64,000 nucleotides of DNA from Flavobacterium erciyesense (GCF_018069925.1 NZ_JAGPXB010000003.1:124001-188000), one strand, 5' to 3'. Numbered from the stretch's first letter, positions 36,458 to 46,052 are shown. The notes: generated by a model from the letters alone, not told the origin. Program-made: numbers and translations.

Positions 36458-36637
36458 TCATTTTTTTGATTTGTTCTTTTTAGCTCCTGAATTGATAAGC
36501 TCATCATCAAAAAGCATTCTGACTGATGGCGTATAATCATCATCATATTGTCCGGTTTTTACCGCACATACAAATGCAATAAAAAAACCAATGGCAACGA
36601 TGATGCTTATTGTGATTAATAAATAGATGACGCTCAT
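36458..36637 (-). CDS. ccoS: cbb3 oxidase assembly protein CcoS
   Basis: The 59-residue protein (MSVIYLLITISIIVAIGFFI...) has one membrane helix, then the CcoS motif AVKTGQYDD and a conserved TPSVRMLFDDE. CcoS is needed for maturation of cbb3 oxidase. It is the first gene of the cco row, 59 bases before ccoNO, and just downstream of a promoter with an Fnr-type site. Confidence 0.9.
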   Translation of the reverse strand: MSVIYLLITISIIVAIGFFIAFVCAVKTGQYDDDYTPSVRMLFDDELINSGAKKNKSKK

Positions 36638-36655
36638 ACCTTATATTTGTGTTAA

Positions 36656-36663
36656 CAAAGTTA
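36656..36663 (-). promoter_or_regulatory. Promoter -7 element of the cco operon
   Basis: TAACTTTG on the minus strand matches TAnnTTTG and lies 19 bases before the ccoS ATG. Its G is 36.5 bases from the centre of the dyad at 36686-36699, exactly as at hemN. Confidence 0.6.
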
Positions 36664-36685
36664 CTTTTAGGGTTCGTAGTAAAGT

Positions 36686-36699
36686 ATGACATTTGTCAT
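36686..36699. promoter_or_regulatory. Fnr-type dyad upstream of the cco operon
   Basis: ATGACA-TT-TGTCAT has perfect 6-base arms. It is centred at 36692.5, near -42 relative to the expected ccoS transcription start. Confidence 0.7.
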
Positions 36700-36747
36700 G
36701 CTAACTACTTTTTATTGTGTTATCAAAACCGTTTTTCAAACCCGTTT

Positions 36748-39159
36748 TCAATTGTTTTTTTTACCTGCGTAATAATTACTCATAATGGTGACAAAACTTA
36801 CAATAGTTATAGTACTTAAAGGCATTATTATAGCTGCTACAAGTGGCAATAAATTACCCGTTATTGCAAACAACAAGCCCACAACATTGTATAATAGCGA
36901 AAGCACGAAACTCATTTTAATGGTTCTCATTGCATTATGAGATAAGGTCAAGAAATAGCTTAATTTATCGAATTCACTTGCGTCTAAAATTGCGTCACAT
37001 GCTGGTGAAAAAACATTGACATTTTCAGAAATTGAGATTCCAACATTACTTTGTGCCAGTGCGCCTGCATCATTTAAACCATCGCCTACCATCATGACGT
37101 TTTTGCCTTGCTCTTGTAATGTTTTAATATATTCTAATTTTTCCTCTGGTTTTTGATTGAAAAATAATTCCGTGCCTTTCGGCAAAAGTTGCTCAAGATT
37201 CGCTCGTTCGCCATCATTATCACCAGATAAAACTTGAAGCTGATACTGCTTACTCAAATTTTTAAAAAGTACCGCAAGTCCGTCCCGATATTGCGTATGA
37301 AAAAGAAATTTACCCAGATAAACATCATTAATCTTAACATGAACCGAGGTTTGTTGCTTGCTTTCCTCGGGGGCTTTATCTACAAAAGAAGCAGAACCAA
37401 TTTCGATTTTATTACCAAAAACAATAGCTCGAATACCTTTTCCTGTAATTTCTTCAAAAGCATCTATTCCTACCTCATTTGTAAAATCTGCTCCTGTATT
37501 TTTTATAACAGTGAGAGATAGATTATCATACAACATGCGGCTTAGCGGATGATTAGAGGCTCGAAGCACCATTTTTATTAGAACTAAATTTTCATCTGTA
37601 AGCGAAGTTCCTTCAAAAGAAATAGAAGATTTTTTATTGGTGGTAATCGTTCCCGTTTTATCAAACACGATGGTATCTACCTTGGCTAATTGCTCAATTA
37701 CCAAAGCATTTTTTAGATAAAATTTTTGTTTGCCCAATATGCGCAAAATGTTTCCAAAAGTAAACGGCGCTGTCAATGCTAAGGCACATGGGCATGCCAC
37801 AATCAATACAGCCGTAAAAACATTAAAAGCGGTAGTTGTATCAATAAAAATCCAATAACCAAAGCCTGCAAAAGCAATCAACAACAAAATTGGTGTAAAA
37901 TAGCGACTGATGCTATCTGTAATTGTCTTGTGATTTTGTGTTACCTCTTTTTGAAAGATAGCGTTACTCCAAAGCTGGGTTAAATAACTTTGTGAAACAG
38001 ATTTTAAAACTTCCATTTCAATAGGCTTTCCTAATTGCTTACCACCTGCAAATAGTTTATCGCCAGATTGTTTGCTGATAGGAACTGCCTCGCCTGTTAC
38101 AAAACTATAATCAATTTCGGCTTTACCTGAAATTAAAACGCCATCAACCGGAATAAGTTCTTGGTTCCTAATAAGCACTCGATCTCCTTTTTGCAACTCA
38201 TAAATAGCAATACTTTCTTCAGAGGAATCAGGATTAATTTTAGTAATTGCAATTGGAAAATACGACTTAAAATCTCTTTCAAAACTTAAAAAACTATAGG
38301 TTTTAATTTGGAACATTTTCCCCAATAACATAAAAAAAATCAAACCAGTAAGACTATCAAAAAAGCCCGAACCATAATCCATAATGATATCAACAGCGCT
38401 TCGAATAAACATAACCACAATTCCCAAAGCAATTGGAATATCAATATTGAGCATTTTGGATGTAATGCTTTTGTAAGCAGACACGTAATATCCGCTTGCC
38501 GAATAGAAAAAACTAGGGAGCGATAAAGCAAATATCAACCATCTAAAAAAACCTCGGTATTGGTCTAGCCAATATTCTTTCACCTCAAAATATTCAGGAA
38601 AAGAAAGTAACATGACGTTCCCGAAACAAAAGAAAGCGACACCTAATTTATAAGTTAAACTCCGATCTATTGTTGTTTTTCCTGTTTCATAATTTTCTAG
38701 ACTGATGTGCGGCTCATAACCAATTGAACTTAATAAGTTAACAATCGATTTGATAGAAACTACCTCTGGATTAAAGGTAATTCGAACTTTTTTCTCAGGA
38801 AAATTAACCTGCGAAGTACTTATTCCTTTTTCAAGACGCTGTAGATTTTCCAGAATCCAAATACACGAACTACAATGAATATGAGGAATGTTAAGTGAAA
38901 TAATTGCAGTTGAACTCTCTTGGAATTCCAATAGTTTAGAAGCAATACTTTCATTGTCTAAAAAATCATATTTATCAATATTATTTTGGGGTGTTGCTCC
39001 AGGGGATTTTTCAAAATCATAATAGAAAGTCAAATCATTTGTACTAAAAATTTCGTACACAGTTTTGCAACCTGCACAGCAGAAACTTTTAGAATCGAAA
39101 ACAATTTCATCAGCCTTTACAATATCTAAACCACAATGGAAACAGTTTTGTGTGTCCAT
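36748..39159 (-). CDS. ccoI: Copper-translocating P-type ATPase of the cbb3 cluster
   Basis: CcoI/FixI exports copper from the cytoplasm for insertion into cbb3 oxidase. The 803-residue protein has an N-terminal cysteine-rich segment (CFHCGLDIV...FCCAGC), a metal-binding domain with HCSSCIW, about eight membrane helices with the CPCALALTAPF transport motif, the phosphorylation motif DKTGTITTN and the hinge MVGDGLNDAGAL. It is divergent from the fnr-like gene, with an Fnr-type site between them. Confidence 0.95.
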   Translation of the reverse strand: MDTQNCFHCGLDIVKADEIVFDSKSFCCAGCKTVYEIFSTNDLTFYYDFEKSPGATPQNNIDKYDFLDNESIASKLLEFQESSTAIISLNIPHIHCSSCIWILENLQRLEKGISTSQVNFPEKKVRITFNPEVVSIKSIVNLLSSIGYEPHISLENYETGKTTIDRSLTYKLGVAFFCFGNVMLLSFPEYFEVKEYWLDQYRGFFRWLIFALSLPSFFYSASGYYVSAYKSITSKMLNIDIPIALGIVVMFIRSAVDIIMDYGSGFFDSLTGLIFFMLLGKMFQIKTYSFLSFERDFKSYFPIAITKINPDSSEESIAIYELQKGDRVLIRNQELIPVDGVLISGKAEIDYSFVTGEAVPISKQSGDKLFAGGKQLGKPIEMEVLKSVSQSYLTQLWSNAIFQKEVTQNHKTITDSISRYFTPILLLIAFAGFGYWIFIDTTTAFNVFTAVLIVACPCALALTAPFTFGNILRILGKQKFYLKNALVIEQLAKVDTIVFDKTGTITTNKKSSISFEGTSLTDENLVLIKMVLRASNHPLSRMLYDNLSLTVIKNTGADFTNEVGIDAFEEITGKGIRAIVFGNKIEIGSASFVDKAPEESKQQTSVHVKINDVYLGKFLFHTQYRDGLAVLFKNLSKQYQLQVLSGDNDGERANLEQLLPKGTELFFNQKPEEKLEYIKTLQEQGKNVMMVGDGLNDAGALAQSNVGISISENVNVFSPACDAILDASEFDKLSYFLTLSHNAMRTIKMSFVLSLLYNVVGLLFAITGNLLPLVAAIIMPLSTITIVSFVTIMSNYYAGKKNN

Positions 39160-39211
39160 AACTTTGCTCTTTTACCTGTGGCAAAGAACTTAAACAATTG
39201 TTAACCAAAAT

Positions 39212-39225
39212 ATGATATTTATCAT
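39212..39225. promoter_or_regulatory. Fnr-type dyad between ccoI and fnr-like gene
   Basis: ATGATA-TT-TATCAT is a perfect dyad centred at 39218.5. Toward ccoI, a TTCTTTG sequence (minus strand) has its G at 39182, again 36.5 bases away. Toward the fnr gene, TAAATTTG (39236-39243) lies only 24.5 bases away, a placement that would suit repression. Confidence 0.65.
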
Positions 39226-39235
39226 GCGAAAGCAC

Positions 39236-39243
39236 TAAATTTG
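39236..39243 (+). promoter_or_regulatory. Candidate -7 element of fnr-like gene
   Basis: TAAATTTG matches TAnnTTTG 31 bases before the start codon. The dyad at 39212-39225 would overlap the -33 region of this promoter. Confidence 0.45.
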
Positions 39244-39273
39244 CGATAGAATTGTAATTAAAAAACAACCGTT

Positions 39274-39954
39274 ATGAGCAAATGTGAGCAATGTATTGTA
39301 CGAGAATTCAGTTCTTTAAAAGCACTTACAAAAGACGAATTACTAAAACTTTCAGACTGCAAAACATCCTACACTTTAAAAAAAGGAGCCGTTATATTTG
39401 AAGAAGGCGAAAATGTAAATGGTATTTATTGTATTAAGGATGGTGTTTGTAAACTCACAAAACTAAGTGCAAATGGTAAGGATCATATTGTCAAATTAGT
39501 TACAAAAGGAGAATTATTGGGTCAACGCTCTATGATTAGCGATGAGCCTGTAAACCTTAGCGCCGTAGCTTTAAATGACATGCAGGTTTGCTTTATTCCT
39601 AAAGCAGAAGTTATGGGGTATTTTGACAAAAATAATAATTTCTCTATGAATGTCATGAAAACCATGTGCGGAGACTTGAAAGAAGCTGATGTACAGACGG
39701 TAAATTTGGCACAAAAAACAGTAAAAGAACGATTAGCCGCCACCTTACTTTATTTGTATCAATCTTTTGGTGAAAACGACGACAAATCCTTGAAAATTCA
39801 ACTTTCAAGAGAAGAATTGGCAAGTATGATTGGTACGGCCACCGAAAGTTGTATTCGTTTACTATCTGATTTTAACAAACAAGAATTAATTGCCCTTGAT
39901 GGAAAAAAAATAATTTTAAAGGATATTTCTTCACTCAAAAAAATAGCTAACTAA
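39274..39954 (+). CDS. fnr: Crp/Fnr family transcriptional regulator
   Basis: The 226-residue protein has a cyclic-nucleotide-type beta barrel (residues of about 20-120) and a C-terminal winged helix (SREELASMIGTATESCIRLL, about 175-195). The N-terminus has CEQC (Cys4, Cys7), with further cysteines at 29, 53, 59 and 106. A CxxC plus two more could hold an oxygen-sensitive 4Fe-4S cluster as in Fnr; which cysteines take part is inference. It lies among hemN and the cbb3 genes, which share a dyad upstream, so it is the likely regulator of both. Confidence 0.88.
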   Translation: MSKCEQCIVREFSSLKALTKDELLKLSDCKTSYTLKKGAVIFEEGENVNGIYCIKDGVCKLTKLSANGKDHIVKLVTKGELLGQRSMISDEPVNLSAVALNDMQVCFIPKAEVMGYFDKNNNFSMNVMKTMCGDLKEADVQTVNLAQKTVKERLAATLLYLYQSFGENDDKSLKIQLSREELASMIGTATESCIRLLSDFNKQELIALDGKKIILKDISSLKKIAN

Positions 39955-40128
39955 TTTTTGAAACGTTAGCAAAAACTAGAATTTAATGGCATTTGCAAAA
40001 GCAATTACGATTATTTTCGCAGTAAATCCAATTGCCTAACCAAACATTTTTTTTTGTAAGGTGCCAATAATTGATTACTTGAGTTGTAGCACTCAGCTGT
40101 ACTTAATCCTTCTCAGTCAAGTAAAACA

Positions 40129-41580
40129 CTATTGTTCTTTTTTATTCATCACTAAATAGTACACCGGAATCCCTAAAGCCACGATGCACAAGCCCAAACC
40201 AGTATTGAAGGTATCGTAAATCAATAAAGTGATACAAATTGCAACCGTTACTACAATATAAAGTGCAGGAACTATAGGATAGCCAAATGCTTTGTAAGGT
40301 CTATCGGCATTAGGTTCCTTTTTGCGTAGAATAAAAACTCCCAAAATAGTAAGAATATAAAACAACAAGGACGCAAAAGTGGCATAGGTCAATAAATCAC
40401 CAAACTTACCCGAGATACATAAAACGCATGCCCAAATACATTGTACCCACAAGGCTTTTGCAGGAACTTGATTTTTATTTAACTCCGTAGCTTGTTTAAA
40501 AAACAAACCATCTTTGGCCATAGCAAAAAACAAACGACCACCCGAAAGAATCAAGCCACTATTACAACCAAAAGTAGATACCATAATCAAAGCTGCCATT
40601 ACAAAAACACTCACATCACCCATGATCATACTTGCAGCTGCCGCTCCCACTCTATCGTTGCTGGCAAACATAATTCCGCTAGCAGCAATATCAGTAGCTG
40701 CAGGCGTTCCTTGCAAAGGTAATAATGCCAAATAAGCCACATTGGCTAAAACGTAAACCACGGTAACGATTAAAGTTCCCAAAAACAAACTACGTGGAAT
40801 ATTCTTTTTAGGATCTTTGATTTCAGCGGCAATAAAAGTCACATTATTCCAAGCATCACTAGAAAACAAAGAGTTGATTATTGTTGCACCAGCTGCTCCC
40901 AAAAGCGCCATCCCGGCAAGTTTTGTTACAGTGACCGAACCGTCAGGCTGTACCACAGTTTTACTTGCATCCCACATGTTTTGGAAATTATCCGCCAAAA
41001 CGTTGGTTTGCAAACCGACGTATAACCCTAAAATAATCAATGCAAAAAGCGCAATCAATTTAGCCGATGTAAAAATGAGTTGCACGGTTTTTCCGCTTTC
41101 AACTCCTTTGGTGTTGATGTATGTTAGTAAAACAATACTAAAAATGGCCAATAATTTTTGGTACGAAAAAACAAAAGTTTCGCCAACTGTAAATAAAGTT
41201 TGATCTAAAACTGGAAAAAAAATAGCAGCATAGTTTGCAAAAGTTACTGCTATCGCTGCAATAACTCCAGTTTGAATTACCGTAAAAACGGTCCATCCGT
41301 AAAGAAAAGAAACCAATCTACCGTAAGCGCGCTGTATGTACACAAATTGCCCACCGGCTTTTGGCATCATACCTGCCAGTTCCCCGTAGCTCAATGCGGC
41401 AGCCACAGTAATGATTCCGGTTATGATCCAAATGACTAACAACCAAGCGGCTGAACCAATATCTCTGGCCATCGCTGATGTTACAATAAAAATTCCAGAA
41501 CCAATCATGGAACCTGCAACTAAACTCGTGGCATCAATTAATCCTAATGATCTTTTTAACTCGGTTTTATCTTCTGACAT
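40129..41580 (-). CDS. APC-family amino acid permease
   Basis: The 483-residue protein has about twelve membrane helices and the APC-superfamily opening (GLIDATSLVAGSMIGSGIFIV), followed by SYGELAGMMPKAGGQFVYIQRAYG in helices 2-3. It resembles LAT-type amino acid transporters of Bacteroidota. The substrate cannot be told. It stands alone; the space upstream holds a short CTGA-rich stretch (41621-41653) reminiscent of the GCAGT repeats. Confidence 0.88.
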   Translation of the reverse strand: MSEDKTELKRSLGLIDATSLVAGSMIGSGIFIVTSAMARDIGSAAWLLVIWIITGIITVAAALSYGELAGMMPKAGGQFVYIQRAYGRLVSFLYGWTVFTVIQTGVIAAIAVTFANYAAIFFPVLDQTLFTVGETFVFSYQKLLAIFSIVLLTYINTKGVESGKTVQLIFTSAKLIALFALIILGLYVGLQTNVLADNFQNMWDASKTVVQPDGSVTVTKLAGMALLGAAGATIINSLFSSDAWNNVTFIAAEIKDPKKNIPRSLFLGTLIVTVVYVLANVAYLALLPLQGTPAATDIAASGIMFASNDRVGAAAASMIMGDVSVFVMAALIMVSTFGCNSGLILSGGRLFFAMAKDGLFFKQATELNKNQVPAKALWVQCIWACVLCISGKFGDLLTYATFASLLFYILTILGVFILRKKEPNADRPYKAFGYPIVPALYIVVTVAICITLLIYDTFNTGLGLCIVALGIPVYYLVMNKKEQ

Positions 41581-41653
41581 TGGTAATTTTTTTATAAATC
41601 TAAAACTAAACTTTAATCCTAAATACTGATTACTGAATTCTGTTCACTGAAAA

Positions 41654-42427
41654 TTACAACTTTTTCGCTTCTTCCCAAAAAACATCCATTTCTGCTAATG
41701 TCATATCCATGAGAGGTTTTCCCATTTCACCAGCTTTACTCTCCAAGTACTGAAAACGTTTGATGAATTTTTTATTGGTTCTTTCTAATGCATCCTCGGG
41801 ATTTACTTTCAAGAAACGAGCGTAATTGATCATAGAAAACAAGACATCGCCAAACTCCGCTTCTATTTTATCTTGATCGCCAGCAGCAACCTCAACTTGT
41901 AATTCTTGTAATTCCTCTTGTACTTTGTCCCAAACTTGTTGTGGTTCTTCCCAATCAAATCCAACGCCTTTCACTTTGTCTTGAATTCGGCTTGCTTTCA
42001 CTAAGGCTGGTAAACTTTTTGGGACTCCTTCTAAAACTGATTTCTTGCCCTCTTTAAGTTTCAGTTTCTCCCAATTTTGTTTTACTTCTTCTTCATCTGC
42101 AACAACCACATCGCTGTAAATATGTGGATGACGGTGAATTAATTTCTCTGAAATTTCATTACACACATCAGCAATGTCAAAATCATTAGTCTCACTTCCT
42201 ATTTTGGCGTAAAAAACCAAATGCAACAACAAGTCGCCCAACTCCTTTTTCACCTCGATCAAATCATTATCTAAAATGGCGTCGCCCAACTCATAAGTTT
42301 CCTCAATGGTAAGGTGACGTAAGCTTTGCATGGTTTGTTTTTTATCCCAAGGACATTTTTCACGCAAATCGTCCATGATGTCCAATAATCGTTCGAAAGC
42401 TTTAAGTTGGTTTGCTCTAGAGTTCAT
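41654..42427 (-). CDS. mazG: Nucleoside triphosphate pyrophosphohydrolase MazG
   Basis: MazG hydrolyses NTPs to NMP and pyrophosphate. The 257-residue protein has two tandem MazG domains: the first with CPWDKKQTMQSLRHLTIEETYELGDAI and EVKKELGDLLLHLVFYAKI, the second with EEVQEELQELQVEV-like spacing and EAEFGDVLFSMINYARFL. The EExxE/ELGD metal sites are intact. I chose ATG 42427 (MNSRANQLKAF); a second ATG lies two codons upstream. Confidence 0.92.
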   Translation of the reverse strand: MNSRANQLKAFERLLDIMDDLREKCPWDKKQTMQSLRHLTIEETYELGDAILDNDLIEVKKELGDLLLHLVFYAKIGSETNDFDIADVCNEISEKLIHRHPHIYSDVVVADEEEVKQNWEKLKLKEGKKSVLEGVPKSLPALVKASRIQDKVKGVGFDWEEPQQVWDKVQEELQELQVEVAAGDQDKIEAEFGDVLFSMINYARFLKVNPEDALERTNKKFIKRFQYLESKAGEMGKPLMDMTLAEMDVFWEEAKKL

Positions 42428-42455
42428 CTGCATTGTTTTTTAGTAAAAATAAAAA

Positions 42456-42486
42456 AATCCTGTTCAGAAAAAACTGAAACAGGATT
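42456..42486 (-). terminator. Terminator after DUF5606 gene
   Basis: An AATCCTGTT(T)CAG stem with one bulge and a loop of six A/T is followed on the minus strand by seven T. It separates the DUF5606 gene from mazG. Confidence 0.65.
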
Positions 42487-42507
42487 AATTTGTTATTTAG
42501 TTATGCG

Positions 42508-42981
42508 CTATTCTTTTTTAGCTTTTGCTTTTTTAGCAGGTGCTTTTTCTTCGGTTCCTTCCGTTACTTCAGCTTCTGGAGTCGCTTCTACTGTAGCAGG
42601 ACTTACCAATAAATCTTTTGCTTGTAAAATACCGTACCAGTTTAAAATTTTCTTGATATCTGATGGGTACACGCGCTCTTCATCGTAATTTGGCAAAATT
42701 TCTTTAAAGTAAGCTGCTAATTTAGCGTTGTCTTCTTTGTGTGATAATGCTGGACCGTAATTTTCTTTATCAGCAATAGTTTGCATGATTTCGGCCAACG
42801 GTTTTTCACCTTCGTACGTATAAATTGAAATTTCAGAAAGCAAACTTACATTGCTTTTTAAATTTACTGTAATTTTTTTTCCATCAGCCAATGATTCAGC
42901 TACGAATCCAGTTCTGGTTTGTACTCTCAAAATGTATAAACCTGGTTTCCCAGAAATAGCTAATATTTTTTCTAAATTCAT
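42508..42981 (-). CDS. DUF5606 domain protein
   Basis: The 157-residue protein matches the Bacteroidota DUF5606 family from its opening (MNLEKILAISGKPGLYILRVQTRTGFVAESL) to KILNWYGILQAKDLL, followed by a lysine/alanine-rich tail. The function is unknown. No signal peptide or membrane segment is seen, so it is probably cytoplasmic. It lies 82 bases downstream of def on the same strand, and a terminator follows, which suggests a def-DUF5606 transcript. Confidence 0.85.
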   Translation of the reverse strand: MNLEKILAISGKPGLYILRVQTRTGFVAESLADGKKITVNLKSNVSLLSEISIYTYEGEKPLAEIMQTIADKENYGPALSHKEDNAKLAAYFKEILPNYDEERVYPSDIKKILNWYGILQAKDLLVSPATVEATPEAEVTEGTEEKAPAKKAKAKKE

Positions 42982-43063
42982 GTTGGTGTAATTAATATTA
43001 AGAATTTGATTTATTTATTGCTGCGTGTGGACCAAAAATCATTCCACTTGTCGCGTTTGGAAT

Positions 43064-43651
43064 TTATCTTCCTTTTTTACCAAAAAATTTCATTCGGTAT
43101 TCTTGGAAAGTCTTTCCTTCAAGGATATTTTTTAATTTCTTTTGAATCAATCTTTTTTTCAACGAAGATATTTTATCGGTAAATAAAATTCCTTCAATAT
43201 GGTCGTATTCGTGTTGAATTACGCGAGCGATGAGTCCGTCAAAAACTTCTGTTTTCACCACAAAATCCTCTTCACAATATTCTAAAGTGATAGTAGGATT
43301 ACGATATACATCTTCACGAACGTCAGGAATACTCAAACAACCTTCGTTAAAAACCCACTCTTCGCCCTCTTCTTTAATCATTTTGGCGTTGATGAACGTT
43401 CTTTTGAAACCATTCAATTTTTGTTGTTCGGTAGCCGCTAAATCGTCGTCATCACTAAAAGGAGTAGTATCGATTACGAATAATCGCAAAGCCAAACCTA
43501 CCTGAGGAGCCGCCAAGCCCACACCATGCGCATTATACATGGTCTCGTACATGTTCGCGATAGTTTCTTTTAAATTAGGATGCTCAGGTGTAATTACCTC
43601 GCCTACTTTTCTTAAAACGGGATCACCGTATCCTATAATTGGTAAAATCAT
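43064..43651 (-). CDS. def: Peptide deformylase
   Basis: The enzyme removes the formyl group from the initiator methionine of new proteins. The 195-residue protein has all three motifs: GVGLAAPQVG, EGCLSIP with the cysteine metal ligand, and QHEYDH with the two histidine ligands and catalytic glutamate. An acidic insert (SDDDDLAATEQQ) is common in Bacteroidota forms. A TATTTTTG motif at 43712-43719 (minus strand) may be its promoter. Confidence 0.95.
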   Translation of the reverse strand: MILPIIGYGDPVLRKVGEVITPEHPNLKETIANMYETMYNAHGVGLAAPQVGLALRLFVIDTTPFSDDDDLAATEQQKLNGFKRTFINAKMIKEEGEEWVFNEGCLSIPDVREDVYRNPTITLEYCEEDFVVKTEVFDGLIARVIQHEYDHIEGILFTDKISSLKKRLIQKKLKNILEGKTFQEYRMKFFGKKGR

Positions 43652-43800
43652 GGTGTTGAATTATTAATGAAAAACCGAAGCGAAGGCAGCATTGCCTCTT
43701 GAATCGGAGTGCAAAAATAGTAAAAAATTAGACATTGAATAATACGTCCTGCATTATTCGTTACAATTGGATCAATTAAATAAAAGGAACCCGCATTTTT

Positions 43801-43829
43801 TTGTATCCCAACTCGAAAACGTATCTTTG
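43801..43829 (+). promoter_or_regulatory. Promoter of FUSC-family gene
   Basis: TTG at 43801-43803 and TATCTTTG at 43822-43829 are spaced by 18 bases, an excellent match. The ATG follows 15 bases later. Confidence 0.7.
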
Positions 43830-43844
43830 TAACAAGACCATTTT

Positions 43845-46052
43845 ATGCTACAATCCATTTCAAAAGTTACCAATACTACCTATTTTACCAGCGCCGTAAA
43901 AGTGACCTTGGCTGCGGTATTCCCGGTACTTATTTTGTCCTACTTTGATCATTTTCAATGGGGATTTACGATGGCTTTGGGAGCAATTTTTGTTTATCCA
44001 ACTGATATTCCATCCAGTACGGCACACAAGATAAAGGGAATGCTTTTTACAGCATTATTAGTTAGTACTTTGACGGCATTTGTGCATTTATTGATGCCTT
44101 ATCCGTTTGTGTTTTACCCCTTGATGATCGTATTGCTGTTTTTCATTTCCATGCTTTCAGTATATGGACAGCGAGCCAGTATGGTATCGTTTACAGCACT
44201 TATCGCTATTTCTTTGGCTTTCGCTAATTTAAGTACGGGAATTGAAATAGTAATTCACGCGGCATTTGTTTTAGCTGGAGGATTACTTTATTTGATGCTT
44301 TCGCTACTATTTCACTATATCAAACCCAATCGATATGTAGCGTTAGAAATAGCAGCTTGTATTAAACTTACTGCCAAATACTTGAAATTAAGAGGTGATT
44401 TATGGAGTATTAATGCAGACAGAAAATCAATTATCGAGCAACAATTGCAATTGCAAATGGAACTCAACGTAACGCAACAAAATTTAAGAGAAGTTTTAAT
44501 TGGAAGTCAAACTGCCTCTGGCTCCTCTGAACAAAACAGAAAAATGTTGCTAGTGTTCATTTCTTTGGTCGAAATTCAAGAGTTGGCTCTTTCTACAGCA
44601 TTTGATCATGATACCTTGCATAAAAAATTTGACGATCATCCGTACGTATTGCGAACGTACCAAAATTTAGCCTACAACTTGGCTTCGAGTCTCAAAAAAG
44701 TATCCAAAAACATCAAAAAAAGTAGCTCTAAGGACAACTCCAATACTTTATTAAATGATTTGAATGCGTTACAAACGGCTATCACCAAATATCAAAATGA
44801 GTTAGGAGGTTCGGCTTCCGCCGAAGGTGTTTTAATGCTAACAACAATGTTGCATTATGCTGAAAAACAAGTTGAAAAAATCAAAATTGTAACTCGCGCT
44901 TTTTCTAACTCCTTCAACAATACCGATTGGAAAGGAATTGATAAAGATTTAGAAATATTTTTAACTCCTGAATATTATCCTTGGCGGACATTAGCTCAAA
45001 ATTTCAGTTTTTCTTCCACTATCTTCCGACATTCGTTACGGCTTACCATAACACTCGCTATTGGATTCGCGCTAGGGCAAAGCTATGATTTTCAAAATGC
45101 TTATTGGATTTTACTCACCATTATCGTTATTATGCGACCAGGTTATGGCCTCACCAAAGAGCGTTCTTTTCAGCGTACAGTGGGAACTATTTTTGGCGGA
45201 CTGATCGCTTTCGGGCTTTTATTTGTGATAAATAACACCTCAATACTAGCAGTACTATCAATTATTTGTATGCTGCTCGGCTTTACTTTCACGCAAGTGA
45301 ATTACAAAATCAGTGCTACTTTTGTCACGATGTACGTTGTTTTTATCTACGGAATTTTAACCCCAAACAGTAATGACTTAGTTCAGTTTCGAATATTAGA
45401 TACCGCTATTGGTGCCGGATTGGCATTTTTAGCCAACTACTTTTTGTGGCCTTCGTGGGAGTTTTTACATGTTCCAAAACATCTTGAAAAAGCCATCAAA
45501 GCCAATCAAGATTATTTAAAAGAAATTGCTTCTTTTTATCAAAATAAAGGCACCATCAGCACATCCTACCGATTGGCTCGAAAAAATGCATTTGTAGAAA
45601 CAGGAAATCTCATGGCCTCCTTTCAAAGAATGGTGCAAGAGCCTAAGTCCAAGCAAGTGCATTTGGCGCAAACCTATAAATTGGCGGTCCTTAACCATTC
45701 ATTACTCTCTTCACTTGCTTCGGTGGGAACTTATATACAATCACATAAAACAACGAAAGCTTCTGAAGCATTTCAAATTGTTGTGCAAGCCGCAATTCAA
45801 AATTTAGAACAAGCTATTTTGATTTTACAAACAAACGCAACTAACGAAATAGTAGAAGCCGATACCGAAGCAGTAAAAATTCGATTTTCCGAACTTCAGC
45901 AGTTAAAAGAAAAAGAAATTAAAGCCAACAGCGGTTTGAATGCAGAGGATTATCAGGTTAAAATGCAAGAAGCCCAATTAATTATTGAGCAACTACTTTG
46001 GCTCACCAGTTTATCAAGAAACATTGTAAAAGTGACACAAAGTATGCAATAA
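43845..46052 (+). CDS. FUSC/YccS-like inner membrane protein
   Basis: The 735-residue protein has two blocks of about six membrane helices (residues of about 15-160 and 400-540), each followed by a cytoplasmic helical domain; this is the YccS/YhfK (FUSC) architecture related to aromatic acid exporters. The second block contains FALGQSYDFQNAYWILLTIIVIMRPGYGLTKERSFQRTVGT, with the conserved R.xGT. Substrate unknown. It has its own promoter and a terminator. Confidence 0.88.
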   Translation: MLQSISKVTNTTYFTSAVKVTLAAVFPVLILSYFDHFQWGFTMALGAIFVYPTDIPSSTAHKIKGMLFTALLVSTLTAFVHLLMPYPFVFYPLMIVLLFFISMLSVYGQRASMVSFTALIAISLAFANLSTGIEIVIHAAFVLAGGLLYLMLSLLFHYIKPNRYVALEIAACIKLTAKYLKLRGDLWSINADRKSIIEQQLQLQMELNVTQQNLREVLIGSQTASGSSEQNRKMLLVFISLVEIQELALSTAFDHDTLHKKFDDHPYVLRTYQNLAYNLASSLKKVSKNIKKSSSKDNSNTLLNDLNALQTAITKYQNELGGSASAEGVLMLTTMLHYAEKQVEKIKIVTRAFSNSFNNTDWKGIDKDLEIFLTPEYYPWRTLAQNFSFSSTIFRHSLRLTITLAIGFALGQSYDFQNAYWILLTIIVIMRPGYGLTKERSFQRTVGTIFGGLIAFGLLFVINNTSILAVLSIICMLLGFTFTQVNYKISATFVTMYVVFIYGILTPNSNDLVQFRILDTAIGAGLAFLANYFLWPSWEFLHVPKHLEKAIKANQDYLKEIASFYQNKGTISTSYRLARKNAFVETGNLMASFQRMVQEPKSKQVHLAQTYKLAVLNHSLLSSLASVGTYIQSHKTTKASEAFQIVVQAAIQNLEQAILILQTNATNEIVEADTEAVKIRFSELQQLKEKEIKANSGLNAEDYQVKMQEAQLIIEQLLWLTSLSRNIVKVTQSMQ

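Noticed and set aside
40075..40124. Inverted repeat TTACTTGA / TCAAGTAA after the fnr-like gene as a terminator
   Set aside because: The arms are only 8 bases, separated by 34 bases, and no T-run follows.
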